A model generated the notes under the pieces. That model worked only from the letters and a program-made list of their open reading frames with translations, did not search any database and was not told the origin of the DNA. From Dyella silvae (GTDB lineage: Bacteria > Pseudomonadota > Gammaproteobacteria > Xanthomonadales > Rhodanobacteraceae): a stretch of DNA of 64,000 nt. The position numbers were made by a program, and so were the translations under genes. The stretch covers positions 124,001-188,000 of the forward strand of contig NZ_JAPJBQ010000007.1 of the NCBI RefSeq assembly GCF_026421305.1. The letters run 5' to 3'. Shown in pieces: positions 1 through 8,505 of this stretch. Numbering within the stretch: the stretch's first letter is position 1; every line of letters starts with the position of its first letter.

Positions 1-1263
1 GTCGGCCGGCGCCTTCTCGATGGGCAGCGTTTCCGAATCACCGGTTTTCGACGCGCCTTTCGCGCCGTGGTTGTAGATCTGCCAGTGGCCGCGCGACATG
101 AAGTATTTGCAGGCATACAGCGGCTCGTTGTTGAGCACACCGATGCGCCAGTCGAACTCAGTGAAGACGAATTCCTGCGCCAGCAACAGCGCACTGTGCT
201 GAAACAGTTCCGTGGTGGCCTTGGCGAGCGCCGCTTCGTCTTCCACTTTCACCACGCCACGCGAGAACGAACCGTCGGGAATCTTCAGCACCAGCGGATA
301 GCCAAGCTTTTCCGATAGCTCCCGCAACCCCTTCGCATCGTCGCGATAGAGGATCTCGGTGCGCGGCACCGCCAGCTTGCGCGACACCATCAGGTCGTTG
401 AGGAAGATTTTGTTCGTGCAGCGCAGGATCGAGGTAGGGTCATCCATCACCACCATGCCTTCCTTCTCTGCGCGATGCGCGAAGCGGTAGGTGTGGTTGT
501 CGCTGGCCGTGGTTTCGCGGATGAACAGGCCGTCGTACTCGGCCAGACGCTGGTAATCGTTCTTGCCAATGGGATCGACTTCGATGCCCAGTTCCTTGCC
601 CGCCGCAATGAACAGCTTCTGCGCCTTTTTGTTCGATGGCGGCATGGCCTCGTTCGGATCGACCAGCATGGCGATGTCGTAGCGGAACTGCTTGCGCGCC
701 TTGGGTTTGCGCCACAGCTTTTTGCTGAAGCGATCCAGCTCTTCGGCAAAGGCGTCTTCCTGCGCATCGTCGAGCGTGTGCAACCCGACCGGCTTGATGG
801 CGCTGATCTGCCACACGCGGTCGCGCTCGAACTCGATGCGCAGCAGCGGGCAGGGAAACATTTCAAAGACCTGGCGCGCAAGATCCTGCAACGCCGGGTG
901 GGCCGTCTGCCCAAAGTAGACAAGAATGCCGAAGTCGGTGGTGTCGCGGCCGCCGGCAGGCAGAAAGTGCGTGAGCTTGGCGCTGAGGTCTTCGATCTCC
1001 AGACCGTACAGCGAGCGGCGACGCAGGTCGTTCACCGTGCGCACCGACGGCATCACGCGATGTCCGCGCGCTTCGCCCAGCAGCGACACGTAATAGCCGG
1101 CGCCCAGGTATTTGTAGCTGCGGCACAGGTTGATGACGTGCGTGCGCTCGTCGTCGACGCCGACAGGTTCGCGCAGGTAATCCATCGCGGTGACCACGTC
1201 TGCGGACGGGTAGTAGACACTCCAGTCGGAGGCCTTCTCGACAACAAGGACGAGCCGGGTCAT
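1..1263 (-). CDS. RimK-family ATP-grasp ligase, partial
   Basis: The frame is open from an ATG at 1263 to the window edge, giving 421 codons with the C-terminus missing. The N-terminal ~160 residues look like the RimK-like N-terminal domain (RLAN), and from about residue 230 the protein reads as an ATP-grasp ligase (NKIFLNDLMVSRKLAVP, then a glycine/serine loop PDGSFSRGVVKVE, then FDWRIGVLNN). Members join an amino acid, usually glutamate, to a peptide or small molecule using ATP; the substrate here is unknown. An AGAGGTG Shine-Dalgarno sequence lies 4 nt before the ATG. The divergent neighbour is a GNAT acetyltransferase, an association common for this ligase type in proteobacteria. The family call is firm; the acceptor substrate is not inferable. 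Confidence 0.88.
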   Translation of the reverse strand, partial: MTRLVLVVEKASDWSVYYPSADVVTAMDYLREPVGVDDERTHVINLCRSYKYLGAGYYVSLLGEARGHRVMPSVRTVNDLRRRSLYGLEIEDLSAKLTHFLPAGGRDTTDFGILVYFGQTAHPALQDLARQVFEMFPCPLLRIEFERDRVWQISAIKPVGLHTLDDAQEDAFAEELDRFSKKLWRKPKARKQFRYDIAMLVDPNEAMPPSNKKAQKLFIAAGKELGIEVDPIGKNDYQRLAEYDGLFIRETTASDNHTYRFAHRAEKEGMVVMDDPTSILRCTNKIFLNDLMVSRKLAVPRTEILYRDDAKGLRELSEKLGYPLVLKIPDGSFSRGVVKVEDEAALAKATTELFQHSALLLAQEFVFTEFDWRIGVLNNEPLYACKYFMSRGHWQIYNHGAKGASKTGDSETLPIEKAPAD

Positions 1264-1472
1264 GACACCTCTGTTTAATGGAACCGAGGAGTGTCGTCAC
1301 GCGGGGGAACGGGGCGGCACAGCGCAAGGGGCGGAGTTTGGCACATGAAGCGCGAGGCACAAGCACCGGCACTGAAGGTGGGTTAAACGCGCCAAAAGTC
1401 ATCGTTGTCCCCGAGGGGTACGGGGACTAAAGTGCGCCGCTTGTTTCACTGCGCGCCATCGGACTGCCACTG

Positions 1473-1946
1473 ATGACCCCCATGCCCGCGACCGCCGCTG
1501 TACGCGTGCGCCGAGCCGAACTTTCCGATCTCGACGACCTGGTTGCGCTTGAAGAGAGCAGCTTCGCCACCGACCGCCTGAGCCGGGCGCAGTACCGCCG
1601 CCATCTGGACAGCGAAACTGCACAGGTGCTGGTGGCCAGCGCCAATCACCGGCGCTTTCTCGGCACCGCTGTGGTGTTTTTCCGCAAAGGCGCGCAGGTG
1701 GCTCGACTGTATTCGATCGCCACCCGGGCCGAAGCACGCGGCAAGGGCGTGGGCTCAGCCCTGTTGGAAGCGGCTGAGCAGGCCAGTCGCCGGCGCCGCT
1801 GCAAGGCGCTGCGCCTGGAAGTACGCGCCGGCAACGACGAGGCCATCCGGTTGTACGAGCGGCTGGGCTATCAGCGCATCGGCGAATACAAGCGCTACTA
1901 CGGCGACGGCGCCGATGCTTGGCGCTATGAGAAGACCCTGGACTGA
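1473..1946 (+). CDS. GNAT-family N-acetyltransferase
   Basis: 157 residues forming a single complete GNAT fold. The acetyl-CoA binding motif A is visible at about residues 89-100 (RGKGVGSALLEA), followed by AIRLYERLGYQRIGEYKRYY, the RimI-like motif B. It transfers an acetyl group from acetyl-CoA to an amine; the target is unknown. As I recall, homologues beside RimK-type ligases are often longer and carry a C-terminal C39-like peptidase domain; this one stops right after the GNAT domain. An ATG three codons downstream (1482) is an alternative start, and neither start has a convincing ribosome binding site. It is divergent from the ligase with 209 bp between starts. Confidence 0.88.
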   Translation: MTPMPATAAVRVRRAELSDLDDLVALEESSFATDRLSRAQYRRHLDSETAQVLVASANHRRFLGTAVVFFRKGAQVARLYSIATRAEARGKGVGSALLEAAEQASRRRRCKALRLEVRAGNDEAIRLYERLGYQRIGEYKRYYGDGADAWRYEKTLD

Positions 1947-1985
1947 GACGTTGAGGCACCGGCCAGGACAAGGTGCCGACGAAGG

Positions 1986-2870
1986 CTAAGCCCTCATAAG
2001 GTCGACGAGTGCCCTGAGACCTGCCGACTGGTGCTTTCGGCTGGGGAAGTAGAGGAAGAGGCTCTCGCCGGGGCTACGCCAGTCGTCCAGGCAGTACTGC
2101 AATCGGCCGTCGGCCACATAGGGAGCGGCGCGATCCTCCCATACGTAGGCGAGCCCAATCCCTCGCGCTGCCGCGTCCACCATCAACTCCTGGCTATCCA
2201 CGGTCAGAGGTCCGTCGACCTCCACTTGAACGGCCTCGCCTTTCTTGGCGAACTCCCAGTGGAGAAGAGCGCCGCTAGGGAAGGCATAGCGAATGCAGTC
2301 ATGCCCGCGCAGATCCTGTGGCGTGATGGGAGCAGGCTTCTTCTCGAAATAGCGGGGGGATCCCACCACGCAGAAGCGGAATGCCGGTTTGATCCGGACC
2401 GCGATCATGTCCTGGGAAAGACGCTCACCAAAGCGAATGCCGGCGTCGAAGCCGCCTTCCACGATGTCTACCAGCGAATCGGTGGCTACAACGTCGAGTT
2501 TCAGGCCCGGGTTGTTGGCAAGCAGCGCTGGCATGACGTTGCCAAGTACATAAGGGGCGAGCGAGTTGGGAACATTCAATCGAATGGTTCCGAAAGGCGT
2601 TGCGCGAAAGGCGTTCAACGCATCAACCGCCGCGCGCATGTCGATAAGCGCAGGCTCAACGCGAGCGAACAGCCGTTCGCCGGCTTCCGTCAGCGACACG
2701 CTGCGCGTGGTGCGATGAAACAGGCGCACCCCGACTCTCGATTCGAGGTTCCGGATGGCATGACTGATCGCCGAGGCCGACGTACCCCGCTCGGTAGCGG
2801 CGTGACGAAAGCTCCGGTGTCTGGCGACCGCAGCGAATACCGCAAGCTCGCTCAGCTCGGCGTTTTCCAT
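1986..2870 (-). CDS. LysR-family transcriptional regulator
   Basis: 294 residues. An N-terminal winged helix-turn-helix (about residues 5-65, including SASAISHAIRNLESRVG and RLFHRTTRSVSLTEAG) precedes a LysR substrate-binding domain (about 90-290). The ATG at 2870 was chosen because the HTH begins immediately after it; upstream codons in the same frame read as non-coding. The gene is divergent from a short-chain dehydrogenase at 3013, the usual arrangement in which a DmlR/CrgA-group LysR protein controls the adjacent oxidoreductase and itself. A perfect CGATA-N10-TATCG inverted repeat lies between the two genes. The effector is unknown. Confidence 0.92.
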   Translation of the reverse strand: MENAELSELAVFAAVARHRSFRHAATERGTSASAISHAIRNLESRVGVRLFHRTTRSVSLTEAGERLFARVEPALIDMRAAVDALNAFRATPFGTIRLNVPNSLAPYVLGNVMPALLANNPGLKLDVVATDSLVDIVEGGFDAGIRFGERLSQDMIAVRIKPAFRFCVVGSPRYFEKKPAPITPQDLRGHDCIRYAFPSGALLHWEFAKKGEAVQVEVDGPLTVDSQELMVDAAARGIGLAYVWEDRAAPYVADGRLQYCLDDWRSPGESLFLYFPSRKHQSAGLRALVDLMRA

Positions 2871-2896
2871 TGATGAATTCCAATCATCACTGAATT

Positions 2897-2916
2897 CGAT
2901 ATTGCCTACTTTATCG
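2897..2916. promoter_or_regulatory. Candidate LysR operator
   Basis: A perfect inverted repeat, CGATA-N10-TATCG, lies in the 142-bp divergent intergenic region between the LysR gene and the SDR gene. Size and placement fit a LysR-type recognition box. The function is inferred from position only. Confidence 0.4.
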
Positions 2917-3012
2917 CAACAGTATCCCTGAGCAGAATGCCGCCCAACGACGAGGCCGGGCTGAAGCTCCTGCCCGCCGATCTGTGACAACTCATTGATT
3001 ATGGAGATTAAT

Positions 3013-3786
3013 GTGAACGCACATAGCTCAAACAGGACGCTTACCGGGAAGGTCGCTCTGGTGACCGGGGCCAGCTCGGGCATCGGCCGCGCCGCAGCCG
3101 TCGAGCTCGCGCGCCGCGGCGCCAGGGTCGTCGTCAGCGCCCGGCGCAAAACGGACATTGAAACCCTGGCCGACGAGATCCGGCGCGAGGGCAACGACGC
3201 CACTGCCGTGACCGCCGACATCAACGTCGAGCAGGACGTCATTAACCTGGTGGCCCAGACGATCAACACTTATGGACGCATCGACGTCGCCTTCAACAAC
3301 GCGGGCACCGAGGGTGAGTTCACACCGTTCGTCGATCAGTCCAATGATGTTTACGACACCATCTTCAACGCCAACGTCCGCGGTGTGTTCTGGTCGATGA
3401 AGCATGAGGCCAAGGCCATGCTGGCCCAGGGCAGCGGCGTCATTATCAACAACGCATCGATGGGCGGCGTCATCGGCTTTGCCAACGCGGCGCTCTATAT
3501 CGCCAGCAAGCATGCCGTGCTTGGTCTGACCAAGACCGCATCGATCGAGCTCTTCAAACAAGGTATTCGGGTCAATGCCGTCAACCCCGGCATCATCGAC
3601 ACGCCGTTTCAGGATCGTGTCTGGCCGAGCACGGAAGCCAAGAACGCCTTCGCCGCATCGACCGTGCCGGGCCGCGCTGGCTCCGCTGAGGAAGTGGCCA
3701 ACGTGGTGGCTTTTCTTGCGTCGGACGATGCGTCATTCGTCTCGGGCCACGGCCTTCTCGTTGACGGTGGCTACTCGATCGCCTGA
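3013..3786 (+). CDS. SDR-family oxidoreductase
   Basis: A classical short-chain dehydrogenase of 257 residues if translated from the GTG at 3013, which has GGAG six bases upstream; an ATG at 3001 and a TTG at 2995 are in frame and would add four or six residues. The Rossmann nucleotide motif TGASSGIG is at residues 18-25, the structural NNAG follows near residue 95, the catalytic Ser is in NNASMGG, and the YxxxK pair is Y162/K166. C-terminal DGGYS is typical of the family. It would perform NAD(P)-dependent oxidation or reduction of a small alcohol or carbonyl; the substrate is unknown. It is probably controlled by the divergent LysR regulator. Its stop codon abuts that of the convergent gene. 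Confidence 0.93.
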   Translation: MNAHSSNRTLTGKVALVTGASSGIGRAAAVELARRGARVVVSARRKTDIETLADEIRREGNDATAVTADINVEQDVINLVAQTINTYGRIDVAFNNAGTEGEFTPFVDQSNDVYDTIFNANVRGVFWSMKHEAKAMLAQGSGVIINNASMGGVIGFANAALYIASKHAVLGLTKTASIELFKQGIRVNAVNPGIIDTPFQDRVWPSTEAKNAFAASTVPGRAGSAEEVANVVAFLASDDASFVSGHGLLVDGGYSIA

Positions 3787-4458
3787 TCAGAACGGCTGCG
3801 CAATCTTCTGTTGCGTAGCCTCATCCGGCCGCGCCACCAGCGCGCCGGTGCGCATCAGGCTCACGCTGTAATGCCCCTGGTCAACCAGGGGCAAATACAC
3901 GCCGCTGCCAAACAACACATCCACGTCGGGAACCCAGCGCGGGTATTGCTTGTGCAGGTCGAGCAGATCGAACTGGCCGGCTTCGCGAAAATCGATCACC
4001 GTGCGCAAGGCGTGCGCTTCGTCGGCCGGATCATCGTAACGGCCAGACAAGCGGTCGAGGCGATACAACGGCGGCAGCAGCGGCGTCTTCCACTTCAACA
4101 CCACCGCCTCCACGCGCCAGGCATCGCCCGCCAGCGACACCTCGCGCGTGGCGCCATCGGGCCAGTGCAGCGTGAGCGCCCAGCGCTGCGGCGAAAGAAT
4201 GCGCGCGTCGAGCTCCACCACCGGTGTTTCTTCGGTGAGCATCCGGTACCCGCGCAGGGCGACGCCTGCACCCGCCAGTACCAGGGTGAGGGCGAACGCC
4301 AGCAGCAACAGCGGCGCGCGCAACGCGGCCGCCAGCCGCCGCCCGTCATGCAGGCGCTGGCGCAGTGCCACCAGTTGAACCAGGGTAAACATCATGGCGA
4401 TCGCTGCCAGGATCAGCAGGATCGTCGAGGGCAGGCGCAACAGCGCAGTCCAGTCCAT
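3787..4458 (-). CDS. Hypothetical membrane protein
   Basis: 223 residues. Two hydrophobic segments occupy the N-terminal third (about residues 10-32 and 48-68), followed by a ~150-residue soluble domain with no motif I recognise. The second half is acidic and aromatic (RWVPDVDVLFGSGVYLPL). Its stop TGA is directly adjacent to the stop of the convergent SDR gene, so there is no space between them. The promoter side is filled by a MITE-like element. Related xanthomonad proteins are sometimes labelled multidrug transporters, but nothing in this sequence supports transport. No function assigned. Confidence 0.75.
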   Translation of the reverse strand: MDWTALLRLPSTILLILAAIAMMFTLVQLVALRQRLHDGRRLAAALRAPLLLLAFALTLVLAGAGVALRGYRMLTEETPVVELDARILSPQRWALTLHWPDGATREVSLAGDAWRVEAVVLKWKTPLLPPLYRLDRLSGRYDDPADEAHALRTVIDFREAGQFDLLDLHKQYPRWVPDVDVLFGSGVYLPLVDQGHYSVSLMRTGALVARPDEATQQKIAQPF

Positions 4459-4537
4459 CTTTGGTCGTTCTTACTTCCGTACCGCACGGCTGCGGCGTCA
4501 GCCGCATGATAACGGCTGATGGCAGGGGTCAAGCACT

Positions 4538-4805
4538 AGGGCCTGTTCACACGATCCGTGTAGCCCGCGTTGCCTGTCCGTGGCCGTCAGGTGGTAGTGC
4601 GTGGCGCAGGGCCTGGCTGGTTGCCAGGTCAAGCCGCGCGCTGCCGCATGGCGGCCACGCACAGGCAACCCGTAGGGCCGGGTCTTTTTGCCCACCATCC
4701 TGCGTCATCGCTCGGGCGTGAATCGACATACACTTCCTCGCTCTTCCTTGTCTGGCGGGCAAAAAGCTCCCGGCGCGGGCCACACGGATCGTGTGAACAG
4801 GCCCT
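4538..4805. repeat. MITE-like element with 32-bp terminal inverted repeats
   Basis: The ends 4538-4569 and 4774-4805 are inverted copies of each other with one mismatch over 32 bp, beginning AGGGCCTGTTCACACGATCC. Inside are two further inverted repeats: 4569-4586 with 4652-4669 (one mismatch over 18 bp), and 4675-4693 with 4757-4774 (GCCGGG..CTTTTTGCCC arms). The whole 268 bp can therefore fold as a stem closing two hairpin arms. No transposase is encoded and no clear target duplication is visible. It fills most of the 408-bp gap before lptM. A non-autonomous mobile element or a structured intergenic repeat are both possible. Confidence 0.7.
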
Positions 4806-4808
4806 CGC

Positions 4809-4837
4809 TCGCCACGTTTTTGAGGCTTCCCTATACT
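4809..4837 (+). promoter_or_regulatory. Candidate promoter of lptM-dapF
   Basis: A TATACT -10 hexamer at 4832-4837 lies 30 bp before the lptM start and just outside the MITE-like element. The -35 region (TCGCCA, 4809-4814, 17 bp upstream) is poor, so the call rests mainly on the -10 box. Confidence 0.3.
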
Positions 4838-4866
4838 GGCCCCGTTCCTGCCGGAAACCCTACGCC

Positions 4867-5220
4867 ATGCGCCGATCTCTTCTACTGCTTCCGCTGTGCT
4901 CTGTTCTCGCCCTGCTCGCCGGTTGCGGCAACAAGGGACCGCTCTACATGGCCAAAGCCACGCCCACACCCGCGGCCGCACCGGTTCAATCGGCAGCTGC
5001 CACCGCGCCGGCGGCTGTGCACGGGTTCGTGACGGACATGAAGGCGTTTGATGCCTTTATCGCCACGCATCCGACGCCGGATCAGTTCCGTGCCACCTAT
5101 CCGGACGTGTTGCTGGTGCTGCCTGGCACCGTCGCCACGCGTGAGTTCCGCAGCAATAACAGCCGCTATTTCGCCGAACTGGATGCCAACAGCCGCATCA
5201 CCGGCGGCAAGTTCATGTGA
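4867..5220 (+). CDS. lptM: LptM-like lipoprotein, extended
   Basis: 117 residues starting at the ATG at 4867, where a lipoprotein signal peptide begins. The lipobox LLAGC places the lipidated Cys at about residue 20, followed by the LptM (YifL) hallmark CGNKGPLYM. LptM assists assembly of the LptDE lipopolysaccharide translocon at the outer membrane. The N-terminal motif and the position directly before dapF match LptM/YifL. Unlike the roughly 67-residue E. coli protein it has a second part of about 65 residues (VHGFVTDMKAFDAFIATHP onward) after an Ala/Pro linker. The stop overlaps the dapF start (TGATG), so the two are translationally coupled. Confidence 0.85.
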   Translation: MRRSLLLLPLCSVLALLAGCGNKGPLYMAKATPTPAAAPVQSAAATAPAAVHGFVTDMKAFDAFIATHPTPDQFRATYPDVLLVLPGTVATREFRSNNSRYFAELDANSRITGGKFM

Positions 5221-6062
5221 TGAAGCTCGCCTTCACCAAAATGCATGGCATCGGCAACGACTTTGTGATGGTCGATTGCCGCCATCGCCCGTTCCCGCTC
5301 AACGAGGCGCAGATCCGCGATATCGCGGACCGCCACACCGGCGTCGGTTTTGATCAGCTGATCAGCATCGAGCCGCCGCGCGATGCCTCGTGCGCGTTTT
5401 ATTACGGCATCTGGAATGCCGACGGCTCGCCGTCGGGGCAGTGCGGCAATGGCGTGCGCTGCGTGGCGGCCTGGCTGCATCGCGCCGGTGAACTGGCCAT
5501 CGGGGACACGGTTCGGTTGGAAAGCCCTTCCGGTCCGGTGACGGTACGCCTTTCGGGCCCGCTCGAGGTCACGGTGGATATGGGCGTGCCGGTGTTTGAG
5601 CCCTCGCGCATTCCGTTGCGCGCCGATGCAGAGGCCGACCGCTACGCCATCGAGGTGGGCGGCGAGACGCTGGAGATCGGGTCCGTATCAATGGGCAACC
5701 CGCATGCTGTAGTGCTGGTTCCCGACGTGCAGGCGCCCTCGCTGTACCGGCTCGGCCCCCTGTTGACCACGCACGAGCGCCTCCCGGAAGGGGCCAATAC
5801 CGGCTTCGTGCAGAAGATCGGCCGCGGCCAGTTGCGGTTGCGCGTGCACGAGCGCGGCAGCGGCTGGACACTGGCCTGCGGTACCGGCGCCTGCGCCGCG
5901 ATGGCGGTGCTGCACCGTTGGGGTGAGGTGGATGACCGCGTGCAGGTCACTTTGCCGGGCGGCACGCTGACCATCGACTGGGCCGGGCCAGGCCATACCC
6001 TGTGGATGACCGGACCGGCAGCTTTCGCGTTTGAAGGTGAATGGCTGGGGTCAGCGCATTGA
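5220..6062 (+). CDS. dapF: Diaminopimelate epimerase
   Basis: 280 residues. Converts LL- to meso-diaminopimelate in the lysine and peptidoglycan precursor pathway in the cytoplasm. The two catalytic cysteines are in place: C75 in GQCGNGVRC, within the family signature starting NADGS, and C220 in ACGTGACAA. The start is the ATG at 5220 overlapping the lptM stop; a GTG one codon earlier is possible. N-terminal KMHGIGNDF is the conserved DapF opening. It heads a conserved gammaproteobacterial block with DUF484 and xerC. Confidence 0.98.
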   Translation: MKLAFTKMHGIGNDFVMVDCRHRPFPLNEAQIRDIADRHTGVGFDQLISIEPPRDASCAFYYGIWNADGSPSGQCGNGVRCVAAWLHRAGELAIGDTVRLESPSGPVTVRLSGPLEVTVDMGVPVFEPSRIPLRADAEADRYAIEVGGETLEIGSVSMGNPHAVVLVPDVQAPSLYRLGPLLTTHERLPEGANTGFVQKIGRGQLRLRVHERGSGWTLACGTGACAAMAVLHRWGEVDDRVQVTLPGGTLTIDWAGPGHTLWMTGPAAFAFEGEWLGSAH

Positions 6063-6128
6063 AACCCGGCACCCGGGCATCGCACACTCGGCCCCGCGAC
6101 GCATCGACTCTGCTGAGGTAAGCCACGC

Positions 6129-6812
6129 ATGTCCGACCCCGCACTCGCCGATACCCTCCATGCCAGCGACGTGGCGGCGTACTTGCGCCGTCATCCGGAA
6201 TTTCTCAGCGATTATCCCGACCTTGCCGCGCAGCTCACGCTGCCGCGCGAACAGGGTCCAGTCGCTTCGCTGGCTGTCTATCAGTTGCAAAGCCTGCGCG
6301 AGAAGAACGCCGATCTGGAGCGCCAGCTCGCCGGCCTGATCGCCATCGCCGCCGAGAACGAGCGGCTGATGCAGCGTGTGCACGAGCTCAACCTCGCCGT
6401 ACTGCGGGCGACCACGCCTGCCGTGGCAGCCCGCAGCGTGGTGGCCCGCCTTTCCGAAGATTTCCAGACCGATCAGGTGCGCTTGATGCTGTTCGGCCCC
6501 ATCGGCCTGCCGCCCGCCGACTGGCTGGTGCATGTGCCGGGCGGCCGCACGGCAGTGCCGGAGTTCGCGGAGTTTCTTGCCCATCACGAGCCGGTGTCCG
6601 GGCGCCTGTCAGCGGAGCGGTTGTACCGGCTGTTCGGCGACCACGCGCCCGAGATCCGCTCAACGGCCGTCATGCCGCTGGGCGAATTCGGCATTCTTGC
6701 CATCGGCAGCGGCGACCCGGATCACTTCCAGCCTGGCATGGGTACGGTGTTCCTCAAGATGATCTCCGCCACCGTGACCGCCGCGCTGCGCCGTTCGCAA
6801 GAAGGCATGTAA
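6129..6812 (+). CDS. DUF484-family protein
   Basis: 227 residues. The N-terminal signature (VAAYLRRHPEFLSDYPDL) and the following coiled-coil stretch with LQSLREKNADLERQL are diagnostic of DUF484, which is nearly always found between dapF and xerC. The C-terminal part resembles a GAF-like sensor fold. No biochemical role has been established to my knowledge. It lies 66 bp after dapF and 11 bp before xerC, so it is very likely cotranscribed with both. Confidence 0.93.
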   Translation: MSDPALADTLHASDVAAYLRRHPEFLSDYPDLAAQLTLPREQGPVASLAVYQLQSLREKNADLERQLAGLIAIAAENERLMQRVHELNLAVLRATTPAVAARSVVARLSEDFQTDQVRLMLFGPIGLPPADWLVHVPGGRTAVPEFAEFLAHHEPVSGRLSAERLYRLFGDHAPEIRSTAVMPLGEFGILAIGSGDPDHFQPGMGTVFLKMISATVTAALRRSQEGM

Positions 6813-6823
6813 GCGCGCACGCC

Positions 6824-7714
6824 ATGTCGTCTTCCCTGCAGTCACAGGTTGACGCCTGGCTCACGCGCCTTACCAGCGAACGCCAGGCTTCCGCGCACAC
6901 GGTGGAGGGTTATCGCCGTGACCTGGCCAAGCTGTTGCGTTGGATGGAAGCGCAGGGCATCGCCAGCTTTGACGCTCTCGAACCCAATCGTATGCGCAGT
7001 TTCGTGGCCGCCGAACATCGCGGCGGCCTGTCGCCCAAGAGTCTGCAGCGGTTGCTCTCCTCATGCCGCAGCCTGTTCCGCCAGCTGACTCGCGAGGGTT
7101 TGCTCGCCCACGATCCGCTGGCTGGCGTGCGCGGCCCCAAGGTGCATCGCAAGCTGCCGCAAGTGCTCGATGTCGACGAAGCCACCTCGCTGGTGGAAGC
7201 GCAGGGCGAGGGTGCGCTGAATCTGCGCGATCGCGCGATGATGGAACTGTTCTATTCCTCCGGCCTGCGTTTATCGGAACTCACCGGCCTGCGCTGGATA
7301 GACCTCGATCTGCATGCCGGTGAAGTGCGCGTGCTGGGTAAGGGCAGCAAGACACGTATCGTGCCGGTGGGCCGCCATGCGATCACTGCGTTGCGCGCGC
7401 TGGGCGAAGCCGAAGGCATGGTTCCCGAACAACCCGTGTTCAAAGGACGCGGCGGCGCTCCGATCAACCCCCGCACTGTGCAGATGCGCATGAAGACGCT
7501 GGCGTTGCAGCAAGGTCTGCCCAAGCGCGTGCATCCGCATTTGCTGCGCCACACCTTCGCCAGCCACATGCTGGAATCGTCCGGCGATTTGCGTGCGGTG
7601 CAGGAGCTGCTGGGGCACGCCGATATCGCTACCACGCAGATCTACACGCATCTGGACTTCCAGCATCTGGCGCGGGTGTACGACGCCGCGCATCCGCGGG
7701 CGAAGCGCAAATGA
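6824..7714 (+). CDS. xerC: Tyrosine recombinase XerC
   Basis: 296 residues, normal length. Together with XerD it resolves chromosome dimers at dif during division. An N-terminal SAM-like core-binding domain (about 5-90) precedes the catalytic domain with the full active-site set: R149 in SGLRLSEL, the beta-hairpin Lys in GKGSKTR, H-x-x-R in HLLRHTFASHML, His in LLGHAD, and nucleophile Y274 in TTQIYTHLD. The XerC assignment rather than XerD follows from the dapF-DUF484-xerC context. A 98-bp inverted repeat follows the stop. Confidence 0.97.
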   Translation: MSSSLQSQVDAWLTRLTSERQASAHTVEGYRRDLAKLLRWMEAQGIASFDALEPNRMRSFVAAEHRGGLSPKSLQRLLSSCRSLFRQLTREGLLAHDPLAGVRGPKVHRKLPQVLDVDEATSLVEAQGEGALNLRDRAMMELFYSSGLRLSELTGLRWIDLDLHAGEVRVLGKGSKTRIVPVGRHAITALRALGEAEGMVPEQPVFKGRGGAPINPRTVQMRMKTLALQQGLPKRVHPHLLRHTFASHMLESSGDLRAVQELLGHADIATTQIYTHLDFQHLARVYDAAHPRAKRK

Positions 7715-7812
7715 CCAGGTGAGGAGTGAGTGAAGAGGCGTGAGAAGTGAGAGTGACGGGGTCCGCCAGCGGGCACGCCTGTCACTTCTCACGCCTCTCC
7801 ACTCGCTCCTGG
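7715..7812. repeat. GAGTGAG-type palindromic repeat, copy 1
   Basis: Arms 7724-7750 and 7782-7808 pair over 27 bp with two mismatches; outer CCAGG/CCTGG bases extend the stem. The left arm reads GAGTGAGTGAAGAGGCGTGA and onward. Four related copies occur at 13091, 37958, 38730 and 63792. It occupies the xerC-hslV gap; no U-run follows, so it is not a standard terminator. Confidence 0.75.
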
Positions 7813-7881
7813 CTCCTTGGTTTCCGCGCCCCCGGGCCCCACCTCTGGCGAATTCACTCTTTACGCTTTACGGAGTCCCCC

Positions 7882-8415
7882 ATGGAATCCTTTCACGCCA
7901 CCACCATCGTCTCGGTGCGCCGCAACGGGCGCGTCGTGATCGGCGGGGACGGCCAGGTCACCCTTGGCAACACGGTGATGAAGGCTAACGCCCGCAAGAT
8001 TCGCCGCCTGGGCAAGGGCGACGTGCTGGCAGGTTTCGCCGGCGCTACCGCCGACGCTTTCACCCTGTTTGAGCTGTTCGAGCAAAAGCTGGACAAGCAC
8101 GGCGGCAACCTCACCCGCTCTGCCGTGGAGCTGGCCAAGGAATGGCGCACCGACCGTCGCCTGGGCCGCCTGGAAGCCATGCTCGCCGTGGCCGACAAGG
8201 AGGCCTCGCTGCTGATCTCGGGTAACGGCGACGTACTGGAGCCCGAGCACGGCCTGATCGCCATTGGCTCGGGTGGCCCCTACGCACAGTCCGCGGCGCT
8301 GGCATTGATGGAGAACACCGATCTGGATCCGCGCGCCATTGTCGAGCGTGCGCTGAAGATTGCCGGCGACATCTGCATCTACACCAACCACAACACCACC
8401 ATCGAGGAGCTGTAA
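7882..8415 (+). CDS. hslV: ATP-dependent protease subunit HslV
   Basis: 177 residues. Proteolytic subunit of the HslUV (ClpQY) two-ring protease. The proteasome-like N-terminal threonine lies in [10 protein letters not shown]; here it is preceded by MESFHA, so T7 should become the nucleophile after removal of a six-residue propeptide. In E. coli only Met is removed, whereas xanthomonad HslV proteins have a propeptide ending in FHA. Conserved [24 protein letters not shown] and IGSGGPYA are present. The ATG at 7882 was chosen because upstream codons run through the intergenic palindrome. hslU follows after 90 bp. Confidence 0.97.
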   Translation: MESFHATTIVSVRRNGRVVIGGDGQVTLGNTVMKANARKIRRLGKGDVLAGFAGATADAFTLFELFEQKLDKHGGNLTRSAVELAKEWRTDRRLGRLEAMLAVADKEASLLISGNGDVLEPEHGLIAIGSGGPYAQSAALALMENTDLDPRAIVERALKIAGDICIYTNHNTTIEEL

Positions 8416-8440
8416 GCGCGAGGCGCGACGGCTGCTTGAA

Positions 8441-8478
8441 TCCGTCATCCCGGCCGGTCGAACCCGCCGGAGCGACGG
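8441..8478. repeat. Degenerate GTCATYCC-type REP
   Basis: The gap between hslV and hslU has CCGTCATCCCGGCCGG followed by an imperfect complement ending GAGCGACGG. It resembles the REP units at 10580, 19601, 54902, 58106 and 62640 but pairs poorly. Confidence 0.35.
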
Positions 8479-8505
8479 TCAGAAAACTACTTTCCCGGTG
8501 ACCCC

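Noticed and set aside
7715-7812. Phage or integron attachment site next to xerC
   Set aside because: The same palindrome occurs at four other sites unrelated to recombinases; no integrated element is present.
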